Positions 26,167 through 35,585 of a DNA stretch of 64,000 bases are shown here, in pieces (the stretch's first letter is position 1; each line of letters starts with the position of its first letter). The stretch is from the NCBI RefSeq assembly GCF_024437735.1, contig NZ_JANFQO010000017.1:1-64000 (forward strand). Direction: 5' to 3'. The stretch comes from Tahibacter harae. GTDB lineage: Bacteria > Pseudomonadota > Gammaproteobacteria > Xanthomonadales > Rhodanobacteraceae. The translations under genes were made by a program, and so were the position numbers. Below the pieces are notes generated by a model that saw only the letters and a program-made list of their open reading frames with translations, was not told where the DNA came from and searched no databases.

Positions 26167-28056
26167 TTATTGGCTGCGGCCGAACGGGAGAACGGCGGCC
26201 TGCTCGTTCTCGCGCCAGGCGAAATCGGGCAGCAGCACGGCCAGACAGCGGCGCAGCTGCTCCTCGTCGAATTCCTGCACGGCCTGGGCGGCGCGGGCGA
26301 GCTGGGCGTTGAGCAGTTCCCAGCTCATGCTGCGCGGCTGCGCCAGGAAGATCTTGGCGTGGGCCGTGTTGCGGTAGTTTTCCAGCGGGTGGAACAGTTC
26401 CTCGAACAGCTTCTCGCCGGGGCGCAGGCCGGTGTAGACGATCTGCACGTCGCGTCCGGGCAGCTTGCCGTTGAGGCGGATCATTTGCTCGGCCAGATCG
26501 CGTATGCGCACCGGTTCGCCCATGTCCAGCGCAAAGATCTCGCCGCCCTTGCCCAGCACCTCGGCCTGCAGGATCAGCTGGCAGGCTTCCGGAATGGTCA
26601 TGAAATAGCGGGTGATCTCCGGATGGGTCACGGTGACCGGGCCGCCGGCGCGGATCTGCTCGCGGAACAGCGGCACCACGGAGCCGGCCGAATCCAGCAC
26701 GTTGCCGAAACGCACCGTGATGAAGCGGGTGCGCGAGCGGCTGGCCAGGTTCTGGCAGTAGATCTCGGCCACGCGCTTGGATGCGCCCATCACGCTGGTG
26801 GGATTGACCGCCTTGTCGGTGGAAATCAGCACCATGCATTCCACGCCGTGGCGGTCGCAGGCATCGGCGACGCAGCGCGTGGCCAGCGCGTTGTTGCGCA
26901 CCGCCTCGCGCAGTTGGCCCTGCAGCAGCGGCACGTGCTTGTAGGCGGCGGCGTGGAATACGACCTGGGGCTGTACCGCGGCCAGCACGTGTTCGCAGGT
27001 CGCCGCGTCGCCGGCGTTGCCGATGCGCGCGTCCAGGATCAGCTCCGGCCAGGCCGCGCGCAGTTCCTGCTCGATGCGGTACAGGTTGTACTCGGACAGT
27101 TCCAGGATGGTCAGCGAATGCGCGCCCAGGCGCGCGACCTGGCGGCACAGCTCCGAGCCGATGGAACCGCCGCCGCCGGTGACCAGCACGCGCTTGCCGG
27201 TAAGGCCGCCGCGGATCGCAGTCCAGTCCAGCTGCACCGGATCGCGTCCGAGCAGGTCCTCGATCGCGACTTCCTTCAATTCATTGAACTGCGAACGCCC
27301 CGAGACCACATCGTCCAGCCGCGGCACGGTGCGGAACGGCAGGCCGGTGGACTCGCACAGCTCCACCACCCGGCGCATCTGCGCATTGCTGGAGGACGGC
27401 ATTGCGATCAGCAGCATTTCCACCGCGACTTCGGTGGCGATCTGCGGCAGTTTCTCCAGCGTGCCCAGCACCGGCACGCCGTGCAGCTTGGCGCCGCGCA
27501 GCTGCGGGTTGTCGTCGACGAAGCCGACCACGCGGTAGCGGTTCTCGCGCTTGAGATCGCGCGCCAGCGCCTCGCCGGCGCGGCCGGCACCGAGCACCAG
27601 CACGCGCTGGCTGGGACTGTCGTTGAACAGGTCCAGGCGCGAATCCTTCCAGAAACGGTAGCTCAGCCGCGGCGCGCCCAGGAACACCACCAGGGCGGCG
27701 GGATAGATCAGCAGCACGCCGCGCGGCACGGTGTGCAGGCGGTTGTAGAGGAACAGGGTGATGGCGACCAGCACCGCGCCGGTGGCGCCGGCGCGGACGA
27801 TGTTCCACAGGTCCGGCAGGCTGGCGAAACGCCACAGGCCGCGGTAGAGGCCGGTCCACCAGAACACCGCCGCCTGCACCGCGAGCAGCACCACGACTTC
27901 GGGACCGAACCAGATCACCGGCTGCGGCTCGGGCAGCACGGTGTTGCGGATCGCATAGGTCGCAATCCAGGCGGCCCAGGTCATGGCCAGGTCGTGCACG
28001 ACCACGGCCAGGCGCGGATGGATCAGGCCTATGCTGCGGCGGATCAGGTCAGGCAC
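26167..28056 (-). CDS. Membrane-bound UDP-sugar 4,6-dehydratase/epimerase, WbpM/CapD-like
   Basis: The 629-residue protein has about four N-terminal membrane helices. A CoA-binding-like Rossmann domain follows (VLVLGAGRAGEALARDLKR), then a short-chain dehydrogenase domain with VLVTGGGGSIGSELCRQV. It has ISTDKAVNPTSVMGASKRVAE and RFGNVLDSAGSVVPLF; the usual YxxxK tyrosine is replaced by methionine (SVMGASK), as in WbpM/FlmA relatives. Such enzymes convert UDP-GlcNAc to a 4-keto-6-deoxy sugar for O-antigen or capsule. I chose the GTG at 28056, with GGAG nine bases upstream, overlapping the WbpL-like gene by eight bases. Confidence 0.9.
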   Translation of the reverse strand: MPDLIRRSIGLIHPRLAVVVHDLAMTWAAWIATYAIRNTVLPEPQPVIWFGPEVVVLLAVQAAVFWWTGLYRGLWRFASLPDLWNIVRAGATGAVLVAITLFLYNRLHTVPRGVLLIYPAALVVFLGAPRLSYRFWKDSRLDLFNDSPSQRVLVLGAGRAGEALARDLKRENRYRVVGFVDDNPQLRGAKLHGVPVLGTLEKLPQIATEVAVEMLLIAMPSSSNAQMRRVVELCESTGLPFRTVPRLDDVVSGRSQFNELKEVAIEDLLGRDPVQLDWTAIRGGLTGKRVLVTGGGGSIGSELCRQVARLGAHSLTILELSEYNLYRIEQELRAAWPELILDARIGNAGDAATCEHVLAAVQPQVVFHAAAYKHVPLLQGQLREAVRNNALATRCVADACDRHGVECMVLISTDKAVNPTSVMGASKRVAEIYCQNLASRSRTRFITVRFGNVLDSAGSVVPLFREQIRAGGPVTVTHPEITRYFMTIPEACQLILQAEVLGKGGEIFALDMGEPVRIRDLAEQMIRLNGKLPGRDVQIVYTGLRPGEKLFEELFHPLENYRNTAHAKIFLAQPRSMSWELLNAQLARAAQAVQEFDEEQLRRCLAVLLPDFAWRENEQAAVLPFGRSQ

Positions 28057-29062
28057 GGCGGCGCGCTCCGGCCAGTATGGCCAGCCGCGCGCGGTGGCGC
28101 AGCAGCAGACCGCCCGCATAGGCCAGCGCCACGGCGGCAAAGCCCGGCGCCAGCCCACGGCTGAGGCCGGCGAACAGCGCCAGCGGAGCGATCAGAAGGA
28201 GGTTCCACGCCATGTAGTGACTCACGATGCGGGCATGCGACCAGCCGCGACGGACCAGCCACTGATAAAGGTGTTCGCGGTGGGCACTATACCAGCGGCG
28301 TCCCTGGACAAAGCGGTAGAACAAGGTGGCGCCGGCGTCGATGAAAAAACTGCTGCCCAGCAGCAGGCCGACCGCGAACCAGCGCGCGTCGGCCAGGGCC
28401 GCGGCCCACAGCACCGCGGCGATCAGAAAACCCAGCGCACCGCTGCCGGCATCGCCGAGGAAGGTCCGCGCGCGCGGAAAGTTGAACGGCAGAAAGCCCA
28501 GACTGGCTGCGGCCAACAGCAGCGGCAGGCTGCCCAGGCCATGCGCCAGGCCCAGCGCGCCCAGCCCGGCGACAGCGCCGAAGATCCAGACCGCCTGCAG
28601 GCTGAGAAAGCCATTGATGCCGTCCATGAAGTTGTGCAGGTTGATCGACCATACCGTGCTCAGCAGCACCACCGCGCCCAGCGCGATCTGCCACGGCAGC
28701 GCCAGCGCCGGCAGGGGCAAGGCCAGCGCCAGCAGCAGGCCGGCCAGCAGGTGCACCAGGATGCGCGGCAGCGGCTCCAGCGAGGCGTGATCGTCCCACC
28801 AGCCGACCAGGGCGACCGCAGCCAGGCCCAGCGCCGGCAGCAGGCCAGCACCGGCCCAGGGCGGCAGCAGCGGCCCGGCGCAGACCAGTACGGCGACGAC
28901 AATGGCCATGCCGCCGCCGCGCGGCGTAGGCACGCTGTGGGCGCGGCGCTGGCCGGGCAGGTCCAGCATGCGCCGGGCCTGCGCATAGCGGATCACCGCC
29001 TCGGTCAGCAGCGCCGCCAGCAGCAGCGCCGCGATGCACCAGAAGATCGGTTGGGAATTCAC
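28049..29062 (-). CDS. MraY/WecA-family glycosyl-1-phosphate transferase (WbpL-like)
   Basis: The 337-residue polytopic protein has about ten hydrophobic helices and transfers a sugar-1-phosphate to undecaprenyl phosphate, starting a surface polysaccharide. Family motifs are RRAHSVPTPRGGGMAI, ALVGWWDDHASL, NLHNFMDGINGF and RTFLGDAGSGALGF, with a conserved HREHLYQWL near the end. It begins with GTG three bases after the lapB stop. Adjacency to a WbpM-like enzyme mirrors the WbpL/WbpM pair of Pseudomonas O-antigen synthesis; the donor sugar is not determined by sequence alone. Confidence 0.92.
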   Translation of the reverse strand: MNSQPIFWCIAALLLAALLTEAVIRYAQARRMLDLPGQRRAHSVPTPRGGGMAIVVAVLVCAGPLLPPWAGAGLLPALGLAAVALVGWWDDHASLEPLPRILVHLLAGLLLALALPLPALALPWQIALGAVVLLSTVWSINLHNFMDGINGFLSLQAVWIFGAVAGLGALGLAHGLGSLPLLLAAASLGFLPFNFPRARTFLGDAGSGALGFLIAAVLWAAALADARWFAVGLLLGSSFFIDAGATLFYRFVQGRRWYSAHREHLYQWLVRRGWSHARIVSHYMAWNLLLIAPLALFAGLSRGLAPGFAAVALAYAGGLLLRHRARLAILAGARRRA

Positions 29063-29065
29063 GGG

Positions 29066-30238
29066 CTATTCGTTGGCCACGCCATGGATGGGCCGCACCG
29101 AGCCCCAGCTCTTGCAGCTGGGACATTGCCAATGGTGCGCCTTGGCGCCGAAGCCGCAGCGGTTGCAGCGGTACATGGCCTGCCCTTCCACCAGTTTGCG
29201 CGTGAGGTCCTGCAGGATCAGCAGGTTCTCCCGCGCCTCGCCCGTGGCGCTGTGCAAGGTGGCATTGATCAGCGCCATCAGGCCGCGCACCGAAGGCCGC
29301 TGGCGCAGCTGGCGGGTGAGGAAATCCACTGCCGCTTCCTCGCCCTGGTTGCGCGCGTACAGCTTGCTCAGCGCCAGTACCGGCGAGATGCCGTGGTAGC
29401 GCTCGATGATGCGGCAGAGAAATTCCTCGGCGCGCTGCATCTGCTGGCTCTTGGCATAGGCGTCCAGCAGCAGCGGCAGGATCTCGGGCACGAAATCGAC
29501 ATCGTGCTCGGCCACGCGCTCGAACGCGGTCACCGCCTCGACATAGCGTTCCTGGTCGGCCAGCACCTGGCCCTGCAGCATGCTCGCACGCACATTGCGC
29601 GGGGCGCAGTCGAACGCGGCCTGGATATGCTCGCTGGCATCGGCGAAACGCTTCTGCGCGCGCGCCTCGGTGGCCAGTTCGCAATGGAACTGGGCGATCA
29701 GCGCGCACTGCGTCTCGCCGGTCATTTCCTCCAGCCGGCGCGCATGGGCGATGGCCTTGTCCCAGTCGCGCTCGTGCTGGTAGATCGCGATGAGATGCTT
29801 GAGCGCCGACGGCGCGTGGGCGCGCATCGCGACCAGGTCGGAGAACAGGGTTTCGGCGCGATCGAGCAGGCCGGCGCGCATGTAGTCCTCGCCCAGTTCC
29901 AGCAGGGCGACGGTCTTCATCGCATCGCTGAGGTCTTCGCGGGCGATCAGGTTCTGGTGTACGCGGATGGCGCGGTCCACTTCGCCGCGGCGCCGGAACA
30001 GGTTGCCCAGGGCGAGGTGGGTTTCGACGGTATCGCGGTTGACCTCGGCCAGCTTGACGAAGACCTCGATGGCCTTGTCCTGCTGCTCGTTCAGAAGATA
30101 GTTCAGGCCGCGGAAATAACTGCTGCTGAGCGCACTGACACGTTCGCCCGACGTGCGCGCGCTGGAGCGGCGGGCGATCCACCAGCCCGAGAACGCGGCC
30201 ACCGGCAACAGCAGGAACAGCAGGTAGAGCGGATTCAT
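29066..30238 (-). CDS. lapB: LPS assembly regulator LapB (YciM)
   Basis: LapB is an inner-membrane TPR protein that promotes FtsH-dependent turnover of LpxC and so limits LPS synthesis. The 390-residue protein has one N-terminal membrane helix (about residues 3-20), about nine TPR-type units, and a C-terminal rubredoxin-like metal site with two CxxC pairs (CNRCGF and CPSCKSWG). All hallmark parts are present. It follows lapA by ten bases and precedes polysaccharide genes, giving a compact envelope-control unit. Confidence 0.95.
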   Translation of the reverse strand: MNPLYLLFLLLPVAAFSGWWIARRSSARTSGERVSALSSSYFRGLNYLLNEQQDKAIEVFVKLAEVNRDTVETHLALGNLFRRRGEVDRAIRVHQNLIAREDLSDAMKTVALLELGEDYMRAGLLDRAETLFSDLVAMRAHAPSALKHLIAIYQHERDWDKAIAHARRLEEMTGETQCALIAQFHCELATEARAQKRFADASEHIQAAFDCAPRNVRASMLQGQVLADQERYVEAVTAFERVAEHDVDFVPEILPLLLDAYAKSQQMQRAEEFLCRIIERYHGISPVLALSKLYARNQGEEAAVDFLTRQLRQRPSVRGLMALINATLHSATGEARENLLILQDLTRKLVEGQAMYRCNRCGFGAKAHHWQCPSCKSWGSVRPIHGVANE

Positions 30239-30248
30239 TGAGCGCCGT

Positions 30249-30533
30249 TCACTCCGCCGCTGCGGCTTCGGGCGCCTCGCGCCGTTGCTCGCGCTGCAGC
30301 TGATCGCGCCGCTGCCGCGCCAGGCGGCGCTTCAGCGGCAGGATCACGCCCAGCCACAGTGTCAGGCCGGCCACCAGCCAGCCGGCGAGGAAGGCCGCCA
30401 GCAGGGCCGCGCCCTTGTGCAGGGCAGGCTGGAAGAAATAGAAATCGAACGCGACGCTGTCGCCGTTCAGCGCGCCGAACACGGCGCCGGCGAGGACAAA
30501 CAACAGAGCAAGAAGGGTCCAGACGACTCGCAT
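30249..30533 (-). CDS. lapA: LapA-family membrane protein (DUF1049)
   Basis: The 94-residue protein has two membrane helices (about residues 4-24 and 42-66) with the family motif NGDSVAFDFYF between them and a charged C-terminal tail (LKRRLARQRRDQLQREQ). LapA is the partner of LapB in E. coli, helping assembly of LPS transport or quality-control complexes. Gene order lapA-lapB is conserved here. Confidence 0.9.
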   Translation of the reverse strand: MRVVWTLLALLFVLAGAVFGALNGDSVAFDFYFFQPALHKGAALLAAFLAGWLVAGLTLWLGVILPLKRRLARQRRDQLQREQRREAPEAAAAE

Positions 30534-30576
30534 GGCAGATCCGGGTCGGGGCGCGCCTGCGCCGGGGGCGCAGGGC

Positions 30577-30873
30577 TCAGCGGATGGGATCTTCGGACTG
30601 GTTCACCCGCTCGCGCAATTCCTTGCCCGGCTTGAAGTGCGGCACATGCTTGCCCGGCAGCGCGACGGCGGCGCCGGTCTTGGGGTTGCGCCCCATGCGC
30701 GGCGGACGGAAATGCAGGGAAAAACTGCCGAAGCCGCGTATCTCGATACGTTCGCCGCCAGACAGGGCCTGGCTCATCTGCTCAAGCAGGTTTTTCACCG
30801 CCAGCTCGACATCATTGAACGCAAGGTGCTTCTGCCGGTCGGCCAGGGCCTCGATCAGCTCGGACTTGGTCAT
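30577..30873 (-). CDS. ihfB: Integration host factor subunit beta
   Basis: IHF-beta pairs with IHF-alpha to bend DNA at specific sites in transcription, recombination and replication. The 98-residue protein starts [11 protein letters not shown]. It carries the HU/IHF arm [28 protein letters not shown] with the intercalating proline, and ends [14 protein letters not shown] set the start at 30873, matching family length; an upstream ATG would add 24 residues of unlikely sequence. It lies just downstream of rpsA, its standard neighbour, but beyond an intrinsic terminator. Confidence 0.96.
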   Translation of the reverse strand: MTKSELIEALADRQKHLAFNDVELAVKNLLEQMSQALSGGERIEIRGFGSFSLHFRPPRMGRNPKTGAAVALPGKHVPHFKPGKELRERVNQSEDPIR

Positions 30874-30980
30874 GGGTAGTTCGGCTCCGCCGGGTAGAGT
30901 TCCGTTACGGAACGCGAGCTTAGCGCATTCCGCGAATCCATTCACGTAGTTGCAGCGGCCAACTGCGTCAAATCATGGCC

Positions 30981-31009
30981 AAAAAGAATGGCGGCCGAAG
31001 CCGCCATTC
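30981..31009 (-). terminator. Intrinsic terminator after rpsA
   Basis: On the minus strand, GAATGGCGGC-TTCG-GCCGCCATTC forms a perfect 10-bp stem with a stable UUCG tetraloop, followed by five U residues. It lies about 53 bases after the rpsA stop and separates rpsA from ihfB, so ihfB probably relies on its own promoter or read-through. Confidence 0.9.
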
Positions 31010-31061
31010 AGAAAACCCCTGCCGGCCGGTACAGGAAGGCCCTGCCCGGCCGGCCCGGTGC

Positions 31062-32726
31062 TTACTTCTTCAGCTGTTCCTTGAGCAGCGCGCCGAGCTT
31101 GGCGGTGCCCAGGGTGGAGGACTGGTATTCCTCCAGCGCCGAAGCAAGCTCTTCCTCGTCCTTGGCGCGGATCGACAGCTGCAGGGTGCGGCCCTTGCGG
31201 TCCATGCCGATGAACTTGGCTTCGACCTTGTCGCCCACCTTCAGGTGCTGGGTCGCATCGTCGATGCGTTCCTTGGCGATGTCGTTGGCACGCAGGTAGC
31301 CCTCGACGCCGTCGCCCAGGTCGATGGTCGCGCCGCGCGCGTCCACTTCCTTGACGGTACCGGTGACGATGCTGCCCTTGGGCGAGCCGGCCATGAACTG
31401 GCCGAACGGATCCTGTTCCAGCTGCTTGATGCCCAGCGAGATGCGCTCGCGCTCCGGATCCACCGCCAGCACCACGGCCTCGACTTCGTCGCCCTTCTTG
31501 AACTGGCGGACGAGGTCTTCGCCGGTAGCCTGCCAGGAGATGTCGGACAGGTGAACCAGGCCGTCGATGCCGCCTTCCAGGCCGACGAAGATGCCGAAGT
31601 CGGTGATCGACTTGATCTGGCCGCGCACCTTGTCGTTCTTCTTGTGGATGGCCGCGAAGGTTTCCCACGGGTTGGACTGGGTCTGCTTGATGCCCAGCGA
31701 AATGCGGCGGCGCTCTTCATCCACGTCGAGCACCATGACCTGCACTTCGTCGCCGACCTGAACCAGCTTGCTCGGGTTGACGTTCTTGTTGGTCCAGTCC
31801 ATCTCGGACACGTGCACCAGGCCTTCCACGCCCGGCTCCAGCTCGACGAAGCAGCCGTAGTCGGTGACGTTGGAGACCTTGCCGAACAGGCGGGTGTTGG
31901 CCGGATAGCGGCGGGCGATGTTGACCCACGGATCCTCGCCCATCTGCTTGAGGCCCAGCGAGACGCGGTTGCGCTCGCGGTCGAACTTCAGCACGCGGAC
32001 GTCCAGCTCGTCGCCGACGTTGACCACTTCGGACGGATGGCGCACGCGCTTCCACGCCATGTCGGTGATGTGCAGCAGGCCGTCGATGCCGCCGAGGTCG
32101 ACGAACGCGCCGTAGTCGGTGAGGTTCTTGACCACGCCCTTGATGACCGCGCCTTCCTGCAGCTTTTCCAGCAGCGATTCGCGCTCGGCGCTGAATTCGC
32201 TTTCCACCACGGCGCGGCGCGAGACCACGACGTTGTTGCGCTTGCGGTCGAGCTTGATGATCTTGAACTCGAGTTCCTTGCCCTCGAGGTAGACCGGATC
32301 GCGCACCGGGCGCACGTCGACCAGGGAGCCCGGCAGGAACGCGCGCACATCCTTGATGTCGACGGTGAAGCCGCCCTTGACCTTGCCGCTGATGCGGCCG
32401 GTGACGGTGGCGTTGGCCTTCTGCGCCTCTTCGAGTTCGTCCCACACGAGCGAGCGCTTGGCCTTCTCGCGCGAGAGCATGGTCTCGCCGAACCCGTTCT
32501 CCAGCGAATCCAGGGCGACCTTGACCTCGTCGCCCACGGCCACTTCGAGCTCGCCGCGTTCGTTGCGGAATTGCTCGATGGGCACGATGCCCTCGGACTT
32601 GAGCCCGGCGTTGACGACGACGACGTCCGACTTGATGTCGACCACGACGCCGGTAACGATGGTGCCCGGCTTGAATTTGATCAGGGCTTCGCTCTGTTCA
32701 AACAGTTCGGCAAAACTTTCAGTCAT
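31062..32726 (-). CDS. rpsA: 30S ribosomal protein S1
   Basis: S1 binds mRNA and helps its docking on the 30S subunit. The 554-residue protein has six S1 OB-fold repeats: the first two (from residue about 20) are the diverged ribosome-binding ones, while repeats three to six carry the regular (T/V)DYGxFVxL and LVHxSD patterns. Length matches E. coli S1 (557). The chosen ATG at 32726 gives the conserved start [12 protein letters not shown]. It follows cmk, as in most gammaproteobacteria. The 153-base leader may carry autoregulatory structure, but I could not define one. Confidence 0.97.
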   Translation of the reverse strand: MTESFAELFEQSEALIKFKPGTIVTGVVVDIKSDVVVVNAGLKSEGIVPIEQFRNERGELEVAVGDEVKVALDSLENGFGETMLSREKAKRSLVWDELEEAQKANATVTGRISGKVKGGFTVDIKDVRAFLPGSLVDVRPVRDPVYLEGKELEFKIIKLDRKRNNVVVSRRAVVESEFSAERESLLEKLQEGAVIKGVVKNLTDYGAFVDLGGIDGLLHITDMAWKRVRHPSEVVNVGDELDVRVLKFDRERNRVSLGLKQMGEDPWVNIARRYPANTRLFGKVSNVTDYGCFVELEPGVEGLVHVSEMDWTNKNVNPSKLVQVGDEVQVMVLDVDEERRRISLGIKQTQSNPWETFAAIHKKNDKVRGQIKSITDFGIFVGLEGGIDGLVHLSDISWQATGEDLVRQFKKGDEVEAVVLAVDPERERISLGIKQLEQDPFGQFMAGSPKGSIVTGTVKEVDARGATIDLGDGVEGYLRANDIAKERIDDATQHLKVGDKVEAKFIGMDRKGRTLQLSIRAKDEEELASALEEYQSSTLGTAKLGALLKEQLKK

Positions 32727-32879
32727 GTTGATTCCAGAATGGAAAAAAGCCGCAGTGCGGGCAGCATGGAGACTGTCCCGGCACGACCGGCTTGCCTGTT
32801 GGGGCGCCCTTGCGGACACCATTGAATTCCCCGCGATGCGGGACCTTTTCCCTTTGTGCAAAACCGAAGAAGGCGATGC

Positions 32880-33566
32880 TCAGGCCGGCCGGATCAGGCT
32901 CAGCACCTGTTCCACGACGGCGTCGACGGGCATTCCGGTCGAGTCGATGAGGACGGCATCGGCTGCCGGCTTCAGCGGAGCCACGGGACGGGCCGCATCG
33001 CGGGCGTCGCGCGCTTCGATCTCGCGCAAAAGGGATGCAAGTGTAACGGCGAGGCCCTTGTCCTTCAACTGCTTATAGCGCCGCTTCGCGCGCTCCTCGG
33101 CGCTGGCGGTGAGAAAGACCTTGACCCCGGCGTCCGGGAAAATCACCGTGCCCATGTCGCGCCCGTCGGCGACCAGGCCCGGGGCGCGGCGGAAGCTGAG
33201 CTGCTTGTCGACCAGGGCCGCGCGCACCGACGGAATCGCCGCGATGGCGGACGCGACAGCACCGACGGTTTCCGTGCGCAGATCGTCGGTGGAGTCGTGA
33301 GAATTGACGTAAACCCTTGTTTCGCGACCATCTTTCGGATCACGGAAGGTGATCTTGGTGGTCTCGGCACAGCGCGTCATGGCCTCGGTATCGGACAGGT
33401 CCAGCCCGGCCATGGAAGCGGCATAGCCCACCGCCCGGTACAGCGCGCCGGAGTCCAGCAGATGCCAGCCCAGCCGTTCGGCCACCACACGGGCGACGGT
33501 GCCCTTGCCCGAGCCCGAGGGCCCGTCGATGGTCAACACGGGGATGGGCTTGTCGGATCGGCTCAT
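32880..33566 (-). CDS. cmk: Cytidylate kinase
   Basis: Cmk phosphorylates CMP and dCMP. The 228-residue protein has the P-loop [14 protein letters not shown] (residues about 13-26), [26 protein letters not shown] and the lid-region [10 protein letters not shown]. The length fits the long bacterial type. The start at 33566 is the last ATG before the P-loop with a family-like N-terminus. The gene sits directly upstream of rpsA. A roughly 290-base gap separates it from the tautomerase gene, so a promoter for cmk-rpsA is expected there; a TATATT box on the minus strand near 33660 is a candidate -10. Confidence 0.95.
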   Translation of the reverse strand: MSRSDKPIPVLTIDGPSGSGKGTVARVVAERLGWHLLDSGALYRAVGYAASMAGLDLSDTEAMTRCAETTKITFRDPKDGRETRVYVNSHDSTDDLRTETVGAVASAIAAIPSVRAALVDKQLSFRRAPGLVADGRDMGTVIFPDAGVKVFLTASAEERAKRRYKQLKDKGLAVTLASLLREIEARDARDAARPVAPLKPAADAVLIDSTGMPVDAVVEQVLSLIRPA

Positions 33567-33859
33567 GGGCGCTCTGGCGGTCGGAACAAACCTGCGGATT
33601 CTAGCAGCTTGGCCGGGGTGAGTGCCGCGTCCGGCTGGATGTTGCCAGGCCCGGCCACAATATAGCGGCGCGGCACCGCGGAGCCTGTTCCATTCAGACG
33701 GCGCCGGCAGGGCCAAGGCTCCGCTCTGCTGGCAGCATCCCGGCTCGCGGCACCTGGGTTCAGAAAACCGCGCCGGCTCCTGCGCACCAGGACGAAAACG
33801 CACCGCGCCCGGCAGTCATGGCAAGGAATGTCGAGGTTCTGCCGCCCCGCCCAGTGGAT

Positions 33860-34252
33860 TCAGGCTTTGTCGACCGCGTAATTCAACGCCAGCTCATCGC
33901 CCGGCAGACCGCGTATGCCCCAATTCGCCCGCGGCGTCTCCACCAGGGTGATCTCGATGTCGTTGACATGCAGTTCCAGCTGCGCCGACAGGCGAGCGAT
34001 CAGCAGCCGTATCAGCTGCTTGCGGACATCCACGCTGCGGCCTTCGAACAGGTGGATTTCCAGGATGGTATAGCGCTCGCTGCGGTCGGCCGGGTGGATG
34101 AAATCCTCGGCCTCCAGCGCGATGAAGCGCTGGAAGCGCTTTTCCGCCGGCAGCCCCAGCGCCTCGGCCAGGCAGGACTGGATCAGCTCCGACAGTGCCC
34201 CGCGGCGGCCCTGCAGCCATTCGCGCCGCGCGTAGATCTTGACCTGGGCCAT
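33860..34252 (-). CDS. Tautomerase-family protein lacking the N-terminal proline
   Basis: The 130-residue protein resembles the fused or long tautomerase group (Tautomerase_2-like): RFIALEAEDFIHPADRSERYT, ILEIHLFEGRSVDVRKQLIRLL and EITLVETPRANWGIRG. Catalysis in this superfamily normally uses Pro1 exposed after Met removal, but here residue 2 is alanine (MAQVKIY). The product is therefore either inactive as a classical tautomerase or uses another mechanism. The gene lies between cmk and aroA on the same strand, 19 bases after the aroA stop, and may be co-transcribed with aroA. Confidence 0.82.
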   Translation of the reverse strand: MAQVKIYARREWLQGRRGALSELIQSCLAEALGLPAEKRFQRFIALEAEDFIHPADRSERYTILEIHLFEGRSVDVRKQLIRLLIARLSAQLELHVNDIEITLVETPRANWGIRGLPGDELALNYAVDKA

Positions 34253-34271
34253 GCGTCACTCCTGAACGTGT

Positions 34272-35585
34272 TCAGGCCGCCGTGCCCAGCGCAAAGCCGC
34301 AGCCGTTGGCCAGCTCGACGAAGCCGGGGAACGAGGTCGCCACATTGGCGCAGTCACGGATGCGCACCGCGCCGTCGGCCAGCAGGCCGGCAACGGCGAA
34401 GCTCATGGCGCAGCGGTGGTCGCCAACGCTGTCGACCTCTCCCGCACCGAAACGGCCGCCCTGGATCACCGCGCCGTCCGGCGTTTCCGTGATCGCCGCG
34501 CCCAGGGTGCGCAGGCCGCGCGCCATCACGGCGATACGGTCGGATTCCTTGACCCGCAGCTCCGCCGCGCCAGTGATGCGGGTCTCGCCTTCGGCCGCGG
34601 CCGCGGCCACGAACAGGGCCGGGAATTCGTCGATCATGTCCGGCACCAGCGCCTCGGGCACGGCAATGCCGCGCAGGCGCGCATGGCGCACGCGCAGGTC
34701 GGCGACAGCTTCGCCGCCGAGTTCGCGCCGGTTTTCCTGCACGATGTCCGCGCCCATCAGGCGCAGCGCCTCGAGCAGTCCGGTGCGGCGCGGATTGATG
34801 CCGACTTCGCGCAGCAGCAGGTCCGAGCCCGGCACGATGCTGGCCGCGACCAGGAAGAATGCCGCCGAGGAGAAATCCGCCGGCACCACCACATCGGCCG
34901 CACGCAGGCTGTGCCCGCCGCTCAGACTGGCGCGGCCTTCGCTGAAGCGGATGGGCCAGCCGAAGGCGGCCAGCATGCGCTCGGTGTAGTCGCGCGTGGG
35001 ATGCGGCTCCACCACCGTGGTCTCGCCTTCGGCGTAGAGACCGGCCAGCAGCAGCGCGGACTTGACCTGGGCACTGGCCACCGGCAGTGCGTAATCGATG
35101 CCGCGCAGGCGGCGTCCACCATGGATGCGCAGCGGCGGCAGGCCGCCCTCCTCCGCCTCGATCAGCGCGCCCATGCGGCCCAGCGGTTCGATCACCCGGC
35201 GCATGGGCCGGCGCGACAGGGATTCGTCGCCGATCAGGCGCGAATCGAAGGATTGTCCGGCGAGCAGGCCGGCCAGCAGGCGCATGCCGGTGCCGGCATT
35301 GCCGCAGTCGATCGCGCCGGCGGCCGCGGCCAGGCCGTGCAGGCCGACGCCGTGCACGCGGCGCTCGCTGGCGCTGGGCTGCTCCACACGCACGCCCATG
35401 GCGGCAAAGGCGCGCGCGGTGGCGCGGGTGTCCTCGCCTTCGAGAAAACCGCTGATGGAGGAAATGCCATCGGCCAGCGAGGCAAACATCACCGCACGAT
35501 GCGAGATGGACTTGTCGCCGGGTACGCGAACGTCGCCTTGCAGCGGACCGGCGCGCAGGCTGGTCCAGACATCGCCGCCGCTCAT
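34272..35585 (-). CDS. aroA: 3-phosphoshikimate 1-carboxyvinyltransferase (EPSP synthase)
   Basis: AroA joins PEP to shikimate-3-phosphate in aromatic amino-acid synthesis. The 437-residue protein has GDKSISHRAVM near residue 25, DCGNAGTGMRLLAGLLAG, ESLSRRPM, and in the second half PDMIDEFPALFVAAA and RVKESDRI. The start at 35585 overlaps the hisC stop in an ATGA. It is the third gene of the pheA-hisC-aroA group, all linked by four-base overlaps. The DKSISHR and GTG-R loop sequences look like those of class II enzymes, but I would not predict inhibitor response. Confidence 0.96.
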   Translation of the reverse strand: MSGGDVWTSLRAGPLQGDVRVPGDKSISHRAVMFASLADGISSISGFLEGEDTRATARAFAAMGVRVEQPSASERRVHGVGLHGLAAAAGAIDCGNAGTGMRLLAGLLAGQSFDSRLIGDESLSRRPMRRVIEPLGRMGALIEAEEGGLPPLRIHGGRRLRGIDYALPVASAQVKSALLLAGLYAEGETTVVEPHPTRDYTERMLAAFGWPIRFSEGRASLSGGHSLRAADVVVPADFSSAAFFLVAASIVPGSDLLLREVGINPRRTGLLEALRLMGADIVQENRRELGGEAVADLRVRHARLRGIAVPEALVPDMIDEFPALFVAAAAAEGETRITGAAELRVKESDRIAVMARGLRTLGAAITETPDGAVIQGGRFGAGEVDSVGDHRCAMSFAVAGLLADGAVRIRDCANVATSFPGFVELANGCGFALGTAA

